Shown piece by piece: positions 9,364 through 18,857 of a DNA stretch of 64,000 bases; position 1 is the first letter of the stretch; every line of letters starts with the position of its first letter. This DNA is from Paraburkholderia phenazinium (GTDB taxonomy: Bacteria > Pseudomonadota > Gammaproteobacteria > Burkholderiales > Burkholderiaceae): NCBI RefSeq assembly GCF_900142845.1, contig NZ_FSRU01000001.1, positions 372,001 to 436,000 of the forward strand, in the 5' to 3' direction. The translations under genes and the position numbers were made by a program. The notes beneath the pieces are model-generated. The model did no database searches, was not told the origin of the DNA, and was given only the letters and a program-made list of their open reading frames with translations.

Positions 9364-9694
9364 GGCTTTCCTTGCAGGGTGGGCGCGCACACGGCGCAGC
9401 CCTTTCGTCGCTGCAAGGCTTAACGGCAATAACCGCGTGAGCTTGAGGGTTATCCTGGTATTCCGCTCAGGTTTTGTGCTCGCGTTGCCGTTATTGCAGG
9501 GTTTGCTAGTAGCATGCGGGGTCCGCCGGACAGCCTCCGGCGCATCTGTGCCGATGCCCTGTGCATCGTGCTTTCAGGGCACTTCAAACGGGTTACACTG
9601 CGCCGGAAGACGCGGTCTGGCCTGCGGACGACGCTGCCAGCAATCACGACTGGCAGCAGTCCGCGAGTACCAACGACGTTATCGACGCGACCCT
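9364..9694. other. Divergent promoter region between chemoreceptor and hybrid kinase
   Basis: 330 bases between divergent genes. The kinase frame is open through it, but the residues (Arg/Gly/Ser-rich, no domain) do not look coding, so I take this as the shared regulatory region. I saw no clear promoter boxes or long repeat. Confidence 0.4.
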
Positions 9695-12600
9695 ATGCAG
9701 AAGACTCTCGACCGTACCCAGGCGTCGCTCGCCCAGGCGTTCGCCTCGCTGGCGAGAAATGCGAAGCGCCAGCAATCGCTCTACCTGACGGCCATCGTCA
9801 CGCTCATGGCGATCGTGGTCTTCTCGGCACTGCTGCTGGCCGTGCTGGCGGTCGACAACCAGCTCGATTACCGCCGCTCCCTCGTCACCCAATATGCCGC
9901 CGACATCTCCTTGCTCCTGCATCGAGAGGTCTCGTTCCTGCGGCGAACCGAACTGACGGTGGGGTACTACCGCCACTCGGGCGACGTGCGCAACCTGCCG
10001 GATGGCGTCGAAGCGTCGATCCGGCAAACCGGCATGGCGCGCTGCCATGCCGATGCAGCGGATGCCAGCTTCGACCTGCTGATCGCCGACGCCACGCGCA
10101 ACGCATGGGACGCCACGCTGAACGACAAACTCCTGTGGCTCTACTGGGCAGGCCAGTCCACGCTGGTGACCCAGCAAGCGTTCGAACTCGATCACCGTGC
10201 CATGCTGATTGGCGTCAGTGAGGACTACGCCATGATCCTGCCGGCGGTCGAATCGCAGACGGGAGCCCATACGCCGCGTCTCGCGCCCTCGGACGTGATT
10301 ACGCTACGCGATACGCTTGAGCGTCAGCTGGCGGCGCAGACCGGTCGACGCGTGCCGGCCAGAGGCGAGCGCCTGTGGGTGGGGCCCTATGTCGACCCGT
10401 GGCTCGGCGTGCCGGTGATGACGGCGGTCAGTGCGTACTACGAAGGGGACGTGCCGGTCACGCTTGTGACCATGAGCGTTCCGGTGGACTGGTTGATCGC
10501 GCGGCTCTCGCGGCAACCTCGCGCGGGCACGCTGCTGCTGTTGGCGGACGACCAGCGAGCGACGGTGTCGTCGCCGCCCGTGAGCGCCGCGCTCGAGCGC
10601 GAGCTGCGCACGATCGGCGCGGAGCTGCCGGATGGCGGCTATCGGTACACGCGTCATGGCGCGGTCTTGCGCGAGCCCATCATCCCAGGCTTCGGCTCGT
10701 TGATCGGCTATCTATCCTGGGGCGTGTTGATTGCTACGATCGCCTGGCAACTCGGCGCGGTTGCGGGCGTGGCGTTATGTCTGCTGGTGGGCATCGCGCT
10801 CACCGCACGGTTCTGGGGAATGCGCCTGCTGCGCACCAGCCACGACGAAACGACCCGTGCGCTCGAGAACGAGGCGATCAACCATGTCCTCGTCAGCGCC
10901 ACGCCCATCGGCCTTTGTATTGTCCGGCAAAGCGACTATTCGATCCTGACGGCCAATGCGCTCGCAGGTCAGTTGCTGGGCATCGAGCCATCCGCGAACA
11001 TGCTGCCCGCGCACATCGTGTCCGCCTTCCAGACGCAGTTCGCCACGCAACCCGGCTCCGTCAATGGCTCGAAGATCGCGGTATTCGCCGTGCCGGCCCA
11101 GCCCGGGCAGGCCGATCCGGCGAGCGGGCAGTTCCTGCAACTGACGTGTGCGCCGGCGCGCTATGCCAACGAGGATGTGCTGTTCTGCGCGATCCTCGAT
11201 GTCACCGCGCAGCACGCGCTCGAGCAGCAGTTGCGCGCCGCGCAGCAGGCGACCGAGACCACCATGCGGGCGCGCTCGACGTTCTTCGCGTCGATGAGCC
11301 ATGAGATCCGTACGCCGCTCAACGTGCTGCTGGGCAACCTGGAATTGCTCTCGCGTACACCGGGTCTGGAGACACACGAGCAGCGCCTGCGAGCGCTCGG
11401 CATGGCCGCCGACGCGCTGCGCCGCATCGTCAACGATATCCTCGATTTTTCGAAGATCGACGCGGGCGAGATGAAGCTCGTGAGCGAGTCGTTCAGGCCG
11501 ATCGACGACCTCGAAAATCTCGCGCTCTCGTATGCGCCGATGGCCGAGGGCCGGCCGATCCGCTTCTACTCGCATCTGTCGCCGACGCTGGATCAGGTGC
11601 TGCGCGGCGACCGGACCCGCATTGCGCAGATCGTCAATAACTTGCTCAGCAATGCTTATAAATTCACGTCCTGCGGCAAGATCATACTCAATGCCGAGGT
11701 GCGCGAGGACTTGCAGGGCCGCAGTATTTTGCATTGCCGCGTGTGCGACTCGGGGATCGGCATGGACCCGGCGTTGGTCGCGCGCATCTTCCACCCCTTC
11801 ATCCAGGGCGAAAGCAGCACATCCAGCCGGTATGGCGGCACGGGCCTCGGGCTCTCGATCTGCGCGAGCCTGTGCGAGTTGATGGGCGGTCATATTGCCG
11901 TGGACAGCGTTCAGGGCGTGGGGAGCGCGTTCAGCGTGTCGATTCCGCTGGCGCTTCCACCTGAAGACGAGCGCGTACCGGTGGCCGCGCCGGCGCGGCG
12001 CGGCAACGCGATGGTGTTGTGCCAGGAGACGGAGTCCGGCCAGATTATCGATGGCTGGCTCGCCAGCGCAGGATGGTTCACGCGCAGTGTGAACGCGTTG
12101 CGCGCCGCCGAGGATTGGCTGCGGGGCAACCAGCCCGATGTGCTGGTGGTCACCGGGGAGTACGGCCTCGAGATCATCGCCGCGTTACGCGCTTTGCAAG
12201 CGGTGAAGGCGGTATGGATTACGCGCACGGGTCCGCATCGTCCGACGGCGCGTGGCGAGGGCGTGTTCGAAGTGAGCGAGTTCAGTCGCGTGGCGATTCT
12301 GGCGGCGGTGGAATTGGCGGCCAACAAGGCGCATGCGGGAGCGACAGGCGAGGCTTTGGCGACGCCGGATGCGCGTCGTCCGGCCCATGCCGCTGCACCG
12401 CCTGCAGCCTCCGCCTCCGGCGAGCCTGCGTTGCTCGGTCTGGCGATTCTCGTCGCTGAGGATAACCCGCTGAACCAGTCGCTGATTGTCGAGCAGTTGA
12501 AGGCGCTGGGTTGTGAGCCGATTCTCGCCGGTGATGGTCGCCAGGCGCTGGCGATGCTCGAACACACGGAGGTCGACGTGGTATTGACCGACATCCACAT

Positions 12601-13213
12601 GCCCGTGATGGACGGCTATGAGCTGCTGGCGGCGCTGCATCGGCTTTACCCGGGCTTGCCGGTGTTCGCCTTCAGCGCGGTCACCGATACGCAGCAGACC
12701 GACGAGTGGCGTCAGCGTGGTTTCACCGGCTACATTTCCAAGCCGACTTCGCTCGCCGAGCTGGAGGCCGCGCTCAGCGTGTTGGGGGCGAATGAGGAGG
12801 AGGGGACGGCGCCTGCGCTCGAGTCCACGGCCGGTGACAGCCTTGACGCCAGGCCCGATTCCACGCTGAAGCCAGCCCCTGAGCCGCAGCCGGTGGCAGG
12901 CTCCGCACAGTCCTTCGACGCGGAAACCCAGGCGCGTTATATCGCCATGCTGAAAGAACACCTCGGCACGGACCTGCCCAGGCTGTCCGCAATCGTCGAG
13001 CGCCGCGACCGGCTCGCGCTGCGCGATTGGGCCCATAGCGCGGCCGGCGGCTTTCTCATCGTAGGCGAACCGCAGTTCGCGGCGCAGTGCCGCGAGCTGC
13101 AAACCCTTTGTCAAAAGCAGGCGCAGTGGAGCGAGCAGTTGGCCGGCCTCGCCATCGAATTGCATGACGGCGTGCGCCATCACTTCGGTCTTGACGAGGC
13201 TTCGACGCACTGA
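9695..13213 (+). CDS. Hybrid sensor histidine kinase/response regulator with Hpt domain
   Basis: 1,172 residues of BvgS/RcsC-like layout. The first membrane helix (about 32-52, AIVTLMAIVVFSALLLAVLAV) is followed by a ~290-residue periplasmic sensor, a second helix pair (~335-375), then a PAS-like region. The HisKA motif FFASMSHEIRTP has its phospho-acceptor His near residue 536. The ATPase boxes are NNLLSNAYKF, DSGIGM and GGTGLGLSI. A degenerate receiver-like segment sits at ~765-840, then a true receiver (VAEDNP, phospho-acceptor Asp in LTDIHMPVMDG near 965, K in ISKP). A C-terminal Hpt domain carries His in WAHSAAGG near 1112. It should run a His-Asp-His relay to an unseen response regulator. 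No clear Shine-Dalgarno is visible before ATG 9695. Confidence 0.9.
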   Translation: MQKTLDRTQASLAQAFASLARNAKRQQSLYLTAIVTLMAIVVFSALLLAVLAVDNQLDYRRSLVTQYAADISLLLHREVSFLRRTELTVGYYRHSGDVRNLPDGVEASIRQTGMARCHADAADASFDLLIADATRNAWDATLNDKLLWLYWAGQSTLVTQQAFELDHRAMLIGVSEDYAMILPAVESQTGAHTPRLAPSDVITLRDTLERQLAAQTGRRVPARGERLWVGPYVDPWLGVPVMTAVSAYYEGDVPVTLVTMSVPVDWLIARLSRQPRAGTLLLLADDQRATVSSPPVSAALERELRTIGAELPDGGYRYTRHGAVLREPIIPGFGSLIGYLSWGVLIATIAWQLGAVAGVALCLLVGIALTARFWGMRLLRTSHDETTRALENEAINHVLVSATPIGLCIVRQSDYSILTANALAGQLLGIEPSANMLPAHIVSAFQTQFATQPGSVNGSKIAVFAVPAQPGQADPASGQFLQLTCAPARYANEDVLFCAILDVTAQHALEQQLRAAQQATETTMRARSTFFASMSHEIRTPLNVLLGNLELLSRTPGLETHEQRLRALGMAADALRRIVNDILDFSKIDAGEMKLVSESFRPIDDLENLALSYAPMAEGRPIRFYSHLSPTLDQVLRGDRTRIAQIVNNLLSNAYKFTSCGKIILNAEVREDLQGRSILHCRVCDSGIGMDPALVARIFHPFIQGESSTSSRYGGTGLGLSICASLCELMGGHIAVDSVQGVGSAFSVSIPLALPPEDERVPVAAPARRGNAMVLCQETESGQIIDGWLASAGWFTRSVNALRAAEDWLRGNQPDVLVVTGEYGLEIIAALRALQAVKAVWITRTGPHRPTARGEGVFEVSEFSRVAILAAVELAANKAHAGATGEALATPDARRPAHAAAPPAASASGEPALLGLAILVAEDNPLNQSLIVEQLKALGCEPILAGDGRQALAMLEHTEVDVVLTDIHMPVMDGYELLAALHRLYPGLPVFAFSAVTDTQQTDEWRQRGFTGYISKPTSLAELEAALSVLGANEEEGTAPALESTAGDSLDARPDSTLKPAPEPQPVAGSAQSFDAETQARYIAMLKEHLGTDLPRLSAIVERRDRLALRDWAHSAAGGFLIVGEPQFAAQCRELQTLCQKQAQWSEQLAGLAIELHDGVRHHFGLDEASTH

Positions 13214-13405
13214 CGCGCGTCTTCCCCTTCCGCACACGTTCTGTTCTCCCTACGGTTTCTTTGAAGACGAGCCTCAAGATTCCTGTGAGCGCGTCGTAAA
13301 CGAGCTTGTCTGGGGCGCATGCATTACGCATGCGGCCATGTCCCTCGGGTAGCACCCCGCCTCAGTCATCTCTCCACACGATTCGACCTCACGGGAATTA
13401 GTACG

Positions 13406-14059
13406 ATGAAACGCTTGGTTGTCGCTTTGCTTGCAGGCCTGACTGCGCTGTACGGACCGCTTGCGATGGCGGATGAAGTGTATGGGCAGATCGGCACCGA
13501 AGGCGCGGGGATTGGCTACGGTCACTCGCTCGGTTCGCTCGCCAACCTTCGCGCGGAATTCAACGGCGTCAGTTTCTCCCATAGCTTCAATTCGGGTGGG
13601 CTGCATTACGACGGCACGGCAACGCTCGCACATGCCGGCCTTTATGGCGACTTTTTCCCGGCTCCGACAGTCGTGCCGTTTCGCTTCACCGCCGGCCTGC
13701 TGATTGGCGGCGACAATGTGGATGCGAACGCAACCAGCATGTCGGGCACTTACACGATCAATGGCGTGGCGTATTCGACGCTCGGCGAGAGCATTCACGC
13801 GAAGGCGACGTTCCCGGCCGTGCGTCCGTACCTGGGCATCGGCTTCGGCCATTCGCCGCTCGCGACCAAGGGCTTCTCGCTGTTTGTCGATGCAGGCGTT
13901 GCCTACGGCAAGCCGCGGGTGGACTTCGACGTGCCCGCCAACATCGTCGCCGAAGCGGGTCAGGCGAACGTCGATGCCGAGAAGCAATCGCTGCAGAACA
14001 CCGCGGACCGCTTGCGCTTTTATCCGATCGTGAAGGTCGGCGTCACTTACCACTTCTAA
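13406..14059 (+). CDS. Outer-membrane beta-barrel-like protein with signal peptide
   Basis: 217 residues. A classic Sec signal peptide (MKRLVVALLAGLTALYGPLAMA) is predicted to be cut before DEVYGQIG. The mature part alternates glycine/aromatic-rich strands (GAGIGYGHSLGSL, AGLYGDFFPAP, RPYLGIGFGHSP, LFVDAGVAYGK) and ends in ...VGVTYHF. A C-terminal aromatic residue is the usual BAM recognition signal of outer-membrane beta-barrels. Eight-strand barrels of this size resemble OmpW/OmpA-type porin folds, but I cannot assign a family. The frame is open from 13319; I chose ATG 13406 because the signal peptide begins there. No substrate or neighbour gives a function. Confidence 0.7.
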   Translation: MKRLVVALLAGLTALYGPLAMADEVYGQIGTEGAGIGYGHSLGSLANLRAEFNGVSFSHSFNSGGLHYDGTATLAHAGLYGDFFPAPTVVPFRFTAGLLIGGDNVDANATSMSGTYTINGVAYSTLGESIHAKATFPAVRPYLGIGFGHSPLATKGFSLFVDAGVAYGKPRVDFDVPANIVAEAGQANVDAEKQSLQNTADRLRFYPIVKVGVTYHF

Positions 14060-14149
14060 CCTAACGCGCGCTTTCCACGCGCACGTCTAACCCGCGGCTT
14101 TGAATCGCGATTCTGCAGCGAAGCGTCGATGCGCGGCGCCCGGTCAGAT

Positions 14150-14551
14150 TCAGCCGGGCCGCTTCGCGATGAAATCGATTTCCACGAGCGCGTCACGCGC
14201 GAGGCCCGTGACGCCGATGCAGGTTCGCGCCGGCAATGCATCCTGTGGAAAGTAGGCGCGGTAGGCCTCGTTCATCGCCGCATAATCGCGTTTGAATTCG
14301 GTCAGGAAAATGCGCGCCACCAGGACGTGTTGGAGTCCGAGGCCGAGACCTTCGAGCACGATCTTCAGGTTGTCCATCACGCGCTGCGTCTGTGCGCTGA
14401 CGCCTTCGGGCAGCGGCGCGGCGTCGTCGGTGGGCGAAGTGGGCATCTGTCCCGTCACGAATACCCATCCGTCGCTTTCGCTTGCATGCGAAAACGGCGC
14501 GACCGGGGTCGGCGCGTTCGGAATCATCCAGAATGTGGGGCCTTGCGTCAT
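14150..14551 (-). CDS. RidA/YjgF family protein (enamine/imine deaminase-like)
   Basis: 133 residues. RidA family members hydrolyse reactive enamine/imine intermediates released by PLP enzymes. Family blocks visible are FSHASESDGWVFVTGQMPT, TQRVMDNLKIVLEGLGLGL, VLVARIFLTEFKRDYAAMNEAY and LPARTCIGVTGLARDALVEIDF, the last holding the conserved arginine (R in PARTC) and the acidic residue that bind substrate. The start at 14551 is preceded by GGAGAAAG. A second ATG six codons upstream (14569) lacks such a site. It is cytoplasmic and monocistronic. Whether it is a true deaminase or one of the divergent Rid subfamilies cannot be told. Confidence 0.85.
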   Translation of the reverse strand: MTQGPTFWMIPNAPTPVAPFSHASESDGWVFVTGQMPTSPTDDAAPLPEGVSAQTQRVMDNLKIVLEGLGLGLQHVLVARIFLTEFKRDYAAMNEAYRAYFPQDALPARTCIGVTGLARDALVEIDFIAKRPG

Positions 14552-14726
14552 ACCGCTTTCTCCATTCACAACGTTGACTTTGAAATAGCCGGACTCGCCG
14601 GCTACGTCGAAAGTAACTCGCCAAAATGGATGGAGCAGTGGATGACGCCGCTCGGTGCAATGTCACGCGGACGGCATTTTTCGCATGCTACGATGGTCCG
14701 CGATGCGACTGAGGGGCGAGCGAACC

Positions 14727-15326
14727 ATGGCAACCCTATACGACAAGCTGGGTGTTCAGCCGAACGCCACCGTTGAAGAGATCAAGCGCGCGTACCGCAA
14801 GGCCGCGATGCGCTGGCATCCGGACCGCAATGCCGGTGCGGAAGAGGCGGCACGTGCCGCGTTTCAGGACATCAAGGACGCCTACGGCATCCTGTCCGAT
14901 GCGGCCCAGCGTCAGGTGTACGACGCGGTGTTTGCCGAGCAGATGCGCGAATGGGAAGCACATCATCAGCGCGCGGAGCGGGAACGGGCCGAGCGTGAAG
15001 AAGCGGCCCGCGCTGCCGAACAGGCCGCCTACGCGAAGATGGTTTCGCTCGCGATGCGCTACGCGGATGAGGGTTACAACCGCGACGTGGTGTTCGGCGT
15101 GCTGTTAGGGCATCAATGCGATACAAGCCGCGCGGCACAGATTGCGGATAGCGTGCTGGCGCTGCATGCGTCGCGTCAACAGGCTAGTGTGCCTGAGGAA
15201 TCTTCATCCGACGAGCCGCAGCAACCATTTGAACATGCTGCGTCGCGAGACGCTCATGCTACGGCCGGGCACGGCGGTACGCTCGGCGGATTGTGGTTTC
15301 AATTCCTGAACAGTCTGCGATTTTAA
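14727..15326 (+). CDS. J-domain (DnaJ-like) protein
   Basis: 199 residues. Residues 2-70 form a canonical J-domain (MATLYDKLGVQPNATVEEIKRAYRKAAMRWHPDRN) with intact HPD motif and the terminal FQDIKDAYGILSDAAQRQVYD helix. It should stimulate an Hsp70 ATPase. It lacks the Gly/Phe region, zinc centre and client-binding domains of DnaJ. A charged coiled coil follows (EWEAHHQRAERERAEREEAARAAEQ), then a ~100-residue unassigned C-terminus, so it is a type III J-protein with a dedicated client or location. Start ATG 14727 begins exactly at the J-domain; the upstream open frame is not conserved-looking. Confidence 0.85.
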   Translation: MATLYDKLGVQPNATVEEIKRAYRKAAMRWHPDRNAGAEEAARAAFQDIKDAYGILSDAAQRQVYDAVFAEQMREWEAHHQRAERERAEREEAARAAEQAAYAKMVSLAMRYADEGYNRDVVFGVLLGHQCDTSRAAQIADSVLALHASRQQASVPEESSSDEPQQPFEHAASRDAHATAGHGGTLGGLWFQFLNSLRF

Positions 15327-15463
15327 GCCGCGCGCTATCGTGGCGTCCGTCGAAAAAGAGCGTCGCGGCCGCGCTGGCATTGCTTATAGTAGAAGTGTGC
15401 CGGATCGGAGAAGAGACGGGTCTGCCGTCTCTTGACGTGCACATCTGACGGGGGAACGGTGCG

Positions 15464-15802
15464 ATGACAACAGCAGCCGGTTCAGCCTACGCAATGCGAA
15501 CGAGTACGCCCGCCTCGCTACGGGAGCTCGCCAACTATCTCGAACTGGCGCTCGACGCCGGCCAGGCTGTCGTCGTCATGCGCTATGGCACGGGTCAACG
15601 TTCGGTGTATATCGGCGACCCGGAGAACTCGCTCGATGCGCTATCCAGTAGCGACGCAGTCCCGGCCCACCTCGCAGAGGAGATGCTTGCGCTCACCGAA
15701 CCGGGTATGAACCGCATCACCGCTGACGGCCAGGTGTATCGCTTTACGCGAACGCATCGCTATATCGAGGACCGCCAGGCCGTGATTTTCGCGCCGGCAT
15801 GA
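15464..15802 (+). CDS. Conserved hypothetical protein, 112 aa
   Basis: Not recognised. The first 20 residues are serine/threonine/alanine-rich, followed by a helix (SLRELANYLELALDAGQAVVVMRYGTG) and strands ending RFTRTHRYIEDRQAVIFAPA. There is no membrane segment or signal peptide. A terminator lies about 45 bases after the stop, so the gene is a single transcription unit. The ATG follows a GGGGGAACGGTGCG ribosome-binding region. Confidence 0.6.
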   Translation: MTTAAGSAYAMRTSTPASLRELANYLELALDAGQAVVVMRYGTGQRSVYIGDPENSLDALSSSDAVPAHLAEEMLALTEPGMNRITADGQVYRFTRTHRYIEDRQAVIFAPA

Positions 15803-15845
15803 ACGGGCCCATGCAGGGTCGTCGCGATTGCGCCCGCAGAAAATC

Positions 15846-15871
15846 AAAAAGCGAACCGAAGTTCGCTTTTT
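15846..15871. terminator. Bidirectional rho-independent terminator
   Basis: A perfect 11-bp stem (AAAAAGCGAAC, CGAA tetraloop, GTTCGCTTTTT) carries an A-run on one side and a T-run on the other. It lies between two convergent genes, the plus-strand hypothetical ending at 15802 and the minus-strand phasin ending at 15908, and can serve both. Confidence 0.9.
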
Positions 15872-15907
15872 GAAATGACCGACCGCTTGCTGGCGACTAA
15901 CGAAACG

Positions 15908-16402
15908 TTACGCGCCGGCCGATACGGTTGCCACGAATTGCTTGGCCGCCTTGGTGGCCGATTCGTACGTAGCGTTGGCTGCGGAGAAGGCCGAGTTCCA
16001 TGCTGCTACTGCGCCTTCGCTGCCGGCCGGAGCATTCTTCGTGAGGCTTTCGATAAAGCCTTGGGTTTCTTTCTGGGCCTTCTGAAATTGCGCGGTGGCG
16101 GCGCTCGAGAACTCAGCTTGCGCACCCGACAGGATTTCGTGCACGTGACGGCCGTATGCAGCCGCCTTTTCCGATGCGGGTTGCGACAGGCTTGCCGACA
16201 GTGCGATCAGTTCGCTCGGATCTTTCACCGACGCGGCCCTGGTCACGATAGCTTGCGTTTCGGCGAGCGTGGCTTTGCCGACTTGCAGATTCAATGCAAC
16301 CAGCTTTTCGATGCTCGCAAACGCCTGGTTCGCGAAGCCGAACAGGGTTTCGAGGCTGGCTTGCTGTGCGGCGATCAATTGTTGGGGGGTAGGCGTGCTC
16401 AT
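15908..16402 (-). CDS. phaP: Phasin family protein (PHA granule-associated)
   Basis: 164 residues, helical and alanine-rich (TPQQLIAAQQASLETLFGFANQAFASIEKLVALNLQ and QFQKAQKETQGFIESL). This is the Phasin_2/PhaP type that coats polyhydroxyalkanoate granules in Burkholderia and Cupriavidus. Amphipathic helices with no membrane segment fit granule-surface binding. The upstream in-frame stretch is not phasin-like. The ATG at 16402 has a GGAGCAGTG ribosome-binding site. Several phasin paralogues are usual per genome, so the suffix of the gene name is not implied. Confidence 0.9.
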   Translation of the reverse strand: MSTPTPQQLIAAQQASLETLFGFANQAFASIEKLVALNLQVGKATLAETQAIVTRAASVKDPSELIALSASLSQPASEKAAAYGRHVHEILSGAQAEFSSAATAQFQKAQKETQGFIESLTKNAPAGSEGAVAAWNSAFSAANATYESATKAAKQFVATVSAGA

Positions 16403-16658
16403 CACTGCTCCAAAGGGTAAGGCGGCGAGTGCGAGGTGGCTCTGAGTAACACAAGATCCGCGCGCCGCAAGGGCTGAAGGTTTATTGCTGCAGTGCAACA
16501 AAACCCATTGTACGGGGGAATTTTGGGATGTCAACCGATTTCGGCGGGGATCGAGCTGGAGCGTCGCCTTCAGGATGCGGATCGTAGCCCTCGGCGTGCC
16601 ACCGTGGCATAGTGCGACCCATTCACAGGTGATTGCGGGAAGGAGCCGGACGACTTAG

Positions 16659-17141
16659 ATGAACAGCACCCTTGATTCTCATCAGCAGGACCAGGTTGTC
16701 CTGCTGGACGACGTGCCGAGTCCGGCCGCCGATGCTCCCGAGCCGTTTGTGGTGGCCAATGAACGGCGTGTGGTGATTGCCTACCGGATCGCCAAGGCGA
16801 ACTTCGAGCGCTTCGGCCCGTTCGACGAAGACGACGATCCGTTCTGCGCGGTCGAATTTTCGATGGCCGCGTTTCATCAGTTCGGTCCGCCCAACGACGA
16901 GGGGCTTTATGCTCATCCGTTGGCGGCGCAAGGCTTACGCGGATATTCGGCGCACGAAATCGTGAACTCGACGCTGGTGGCCGATTCGTGGGGGCCGGAC
17001 GCGGCGCAGGACGGCTTTCGTCACTATGTCCTCACGTTTCAGGACAGCACCTATGAGTGCGTGGCCGCGGATTGCACCGTGGTCGGCATTTACGGTAACG
17101 GCGATATTGCTGCGCGCGAAGCGTTTTCGCTGTGCAAGTGA
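16659..17141 (+). CDS. Conserved hypothetical protein, 160 aa
   Basis: Not recognised beyond being a Burkholderiales-type conserved protein. It is strongly acidic, with a mixed alpha/beta pattern (RRVVIAYRIAKANFERFGPFDEDDDPFCAVEFSM, then STLVADSWGPDAAQDGFRHYVLTFQDSTYECVAADC). Three cysteines are present in the second half, and it has no signal peptide or membrane helix. A GGGAAGGAG ribosome-binding site lies ~12 bases before ATG 16659. It stands alone between the divergent phasin gene and the convergent GntP permease gene. Confidence 0.6.
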   Translation: MNSTLDSHQQDQVVLLDDVPSPAADAPEPFVVANERRVVIAYRIAKANFERFGPFDEDDDPFCAVEFSMAAFHQFGPPNDEGLYAHPLAAQGLRGYSAHEIVNSTLVADSWGPDAAQDGFRHYVLTFQDSTYECVAADCTVVGIYGNGDIAAREAFSLCK

Positions 17142-17298
17142 CGGGGTAACGGCGCTTGCGAGGGCGCCGGGTGCGTGAGCTAGTATCGGAAGCCGTCAAG
17201 GCGTTTTATCGCTGTTTTTCATGACGGCCTCAACATAAGTTTGTCGCTAATGACAGACTTTAGCTTTGCCAGCAAAACACGCACCGCACCCCCACCCC

Positions 17299-18699
17299 TT
17301 AAACCAACCCCGTCGTGTAATACACCGCAATCACAAAGAACACCGCCAACGTCTTGATGATCGTCACGGCGAAGATGTCGCGATACGACTCGCGGTGCGT
17401 CAACCCCGTCACGGCCAGCAACGTAATCACCGCGCCGTTGTGCGGCAGCGTATCCATCCCGCCGCTTGCCATGGCCACCACGCGGTGCAGCACTTCCATC
17501 GGGATATGCGCCGCTGTGGCCGCCTTGATAAAGGTATCCGACATGGCGGCGAGCGCGATACTCATACCGCCCGACGCCGACCCGGTGATCCCCGCCAGCG
17601 AGCTTACCGACACCGCCGCGTTAACGAGCGGATTGGGAATGCTCTTGAGCGCATCGCTCACCACCAGAAAGCCTGGCAGTGCCGCGATCACGCCACCGAA
17701 GCCATATTCCGACGCCGTATTGAGCGACGCCAGCAGCGCACCCGACACAGCAGCCTTGGTGCCGCTAGCGAAACGTTCGCGCATGCGGCGGAACGCGGTC
17801 AGCATGACCAGCACGATGCCGAGCAACAACGCACCTTCCACGGCCCAGATGCCGACCACGGTTTTGATCGCCGTCGTGACCGGCGCATGAATGCCGGGCA
17901 GCACTTCCGGCGCAACCGTGTACGACGCGCCGTACCAGTCGGGGATCAGCTTGGTCAGCGCGAAGTTTGCGACGCCCACCAGCACGAGCGGTGCGACCGC
18001 CAGCAGCGGATGTGGGAGCTGCTTCGACTCGACGCGTTCCGGCTCATTGACGAGCGACGTGCCGTAGCCTTCGCCCTTTGCCATCGCCGCGCGCCGGCGC
18101 CATTCCAGGTACGTCAGCCCGACGATGATGATGAACACCGAGCCGATCGTGCCGAGCCACGGTGCGGCCCACGAGGTGGTCTTGAAGAACGTGGTCGGGA
18201 TGATGTTCTGGATCTGCGGCGTGCCCGGCAGCGAATCCATCGTGAACGAGAAGGCGCCCAGCGCGATCGCACCCGGCATCAGGCGCTTCGGAATATTGCT
18301 CTGGCGATACAGCTCGGCCGCAAACGGATACACCGCGAACACCACGACGAACAGCGACACGCCGCCGTAGGTCAGCAGTGCACACACCGCGACGATCACC
18401 GCATTGGCCCGCGAGCGTCCGATGTAGCGGATCGCAGCGGCCACGATGGACTCGGAGAAGCCTGACAGTTCGATGACCTTGCCGAACACGGCGCCGAGCA
18501 TGAACACCGGAAAGTAGAGCTTCACGAAGCCGACCATCTTGTCCATGAAGATGCCGGAGAACACCGGCGCGACAGCGGCGGGGTCGGTCAGCAACACGGC
18601 CCCCAGGGCGGCAATCGGCGCGACCAGAATCACGCTGTAGCCGCGATACGCGGCAAACATCAGAAACGCCAGAGCGGCGAGGACGATAACAAAGGACAT
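17299..18699 (-). CDS. GntP-family permease (gluconate/hydroxy-acid:H+ symporter-like)
   Basis: 466 residues with about twelve hydrophobic helices (MSFVIVLAALAFLMFAAYRG at the N-terminus; AVSVSSLAGITGSASGGMSIAL and VITLLAVTGLTHRESYRDIFAVTIIKTLAVFF near the C-terminus). This is a GntP/DsdX-type inner-membrane symporter; substrates in the family include gluconate, D-serine and other small hydroxy- or amino acids. The conserved GGVSLFVVVFAVYPFAAEL and FTMDSLPGTPQIQNIIPT blocks are present. It has a near-consensus sigma-54 promoter at 18768-18783 and lies divergent from a sigma-54 activator, which probably controls it. No catabolic enzyme is adjacent, so the substrate stays open. Confidence 0.9.
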   Translation of the reverse strand: MSFVIVLAALAFLMFAAYRGYSVILVAPIAALGAVLLTDPAAVAPVFSGIFMDKMVGFVKLYFPVFMLGAVFGKVIELSGFSESIVAAAIRYIGRSRANAVIVAVCALLTYGGVSLFVVVFAVYPFAAELYRQSNIPKRLMPGAIALGAFSFTMDSLPGTPQIQNIIPTTFFKTTSWAAPWLGTIGSVFIIIVGLTYLEWRRRAAMAKGEGYGTSLVNEPERVESKQLPHPLLAVAPLVLVGVANFALTKLIPDWYGASYTVAPEVLPGIHAPVTTAIKTVVGIWAVEGALLLGIVLVMLTAFRRMRERFASGTKAAVSGALLASLNTASEYGFGGVIAALPGFLVVSDALKSIPNPLVNAAVSVSSLAGITGSASGGMSIALAAMSDTFIKAATAAHIPMEVLHRVVAMASGGMDTLPHNGAVITLLAVTGLTHRESYRDIFAVTIIKTLAVFFVIAVYYTTGLV

Positions 18700-18767
18700 T
18701 GAGTCTCCAAAGCTTGGTTGTTCTACGTGTCCGCGCGCCCGGTGGCGCAGCGACCCGGGCCCCTGAA

Positions 18768-18783
18768 TGCAGGTTCCGTGCCA
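18768..18783 (-). promoter_or_regulatory. Sigma-54 (-24/-12) promoter of the GntP permease gene
   Basis: On the minus strand the sequence reads TGGCACGGAACCTGCA. It matches the consensus TGGCACG-N4-TTGCW at every fixed position except one T, and has the required GG-to-GC spacing. Transcription should start about 12 bases beyond the GC, leaving a leader of roughly 55-60 bases before the ATG at 18699. Confidence 0.85.
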
Positions 18784-18857
18784 CTCGAGCCAGACCGGCC
18801 TGTTGCCTCGCTTTGGCTGCGAAGCGCCGGCGCGCGATTCGAACGATTGTACCGAAT

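Noticed and set aside
9353..9694. N-terminal extension of the hybrid kinase to 1,286 residues
   Set aside because: The extension has no similarity to kinases and overlaps the chemoreceptor start; the signal-anchor helix follows naturally from ATG 9695.
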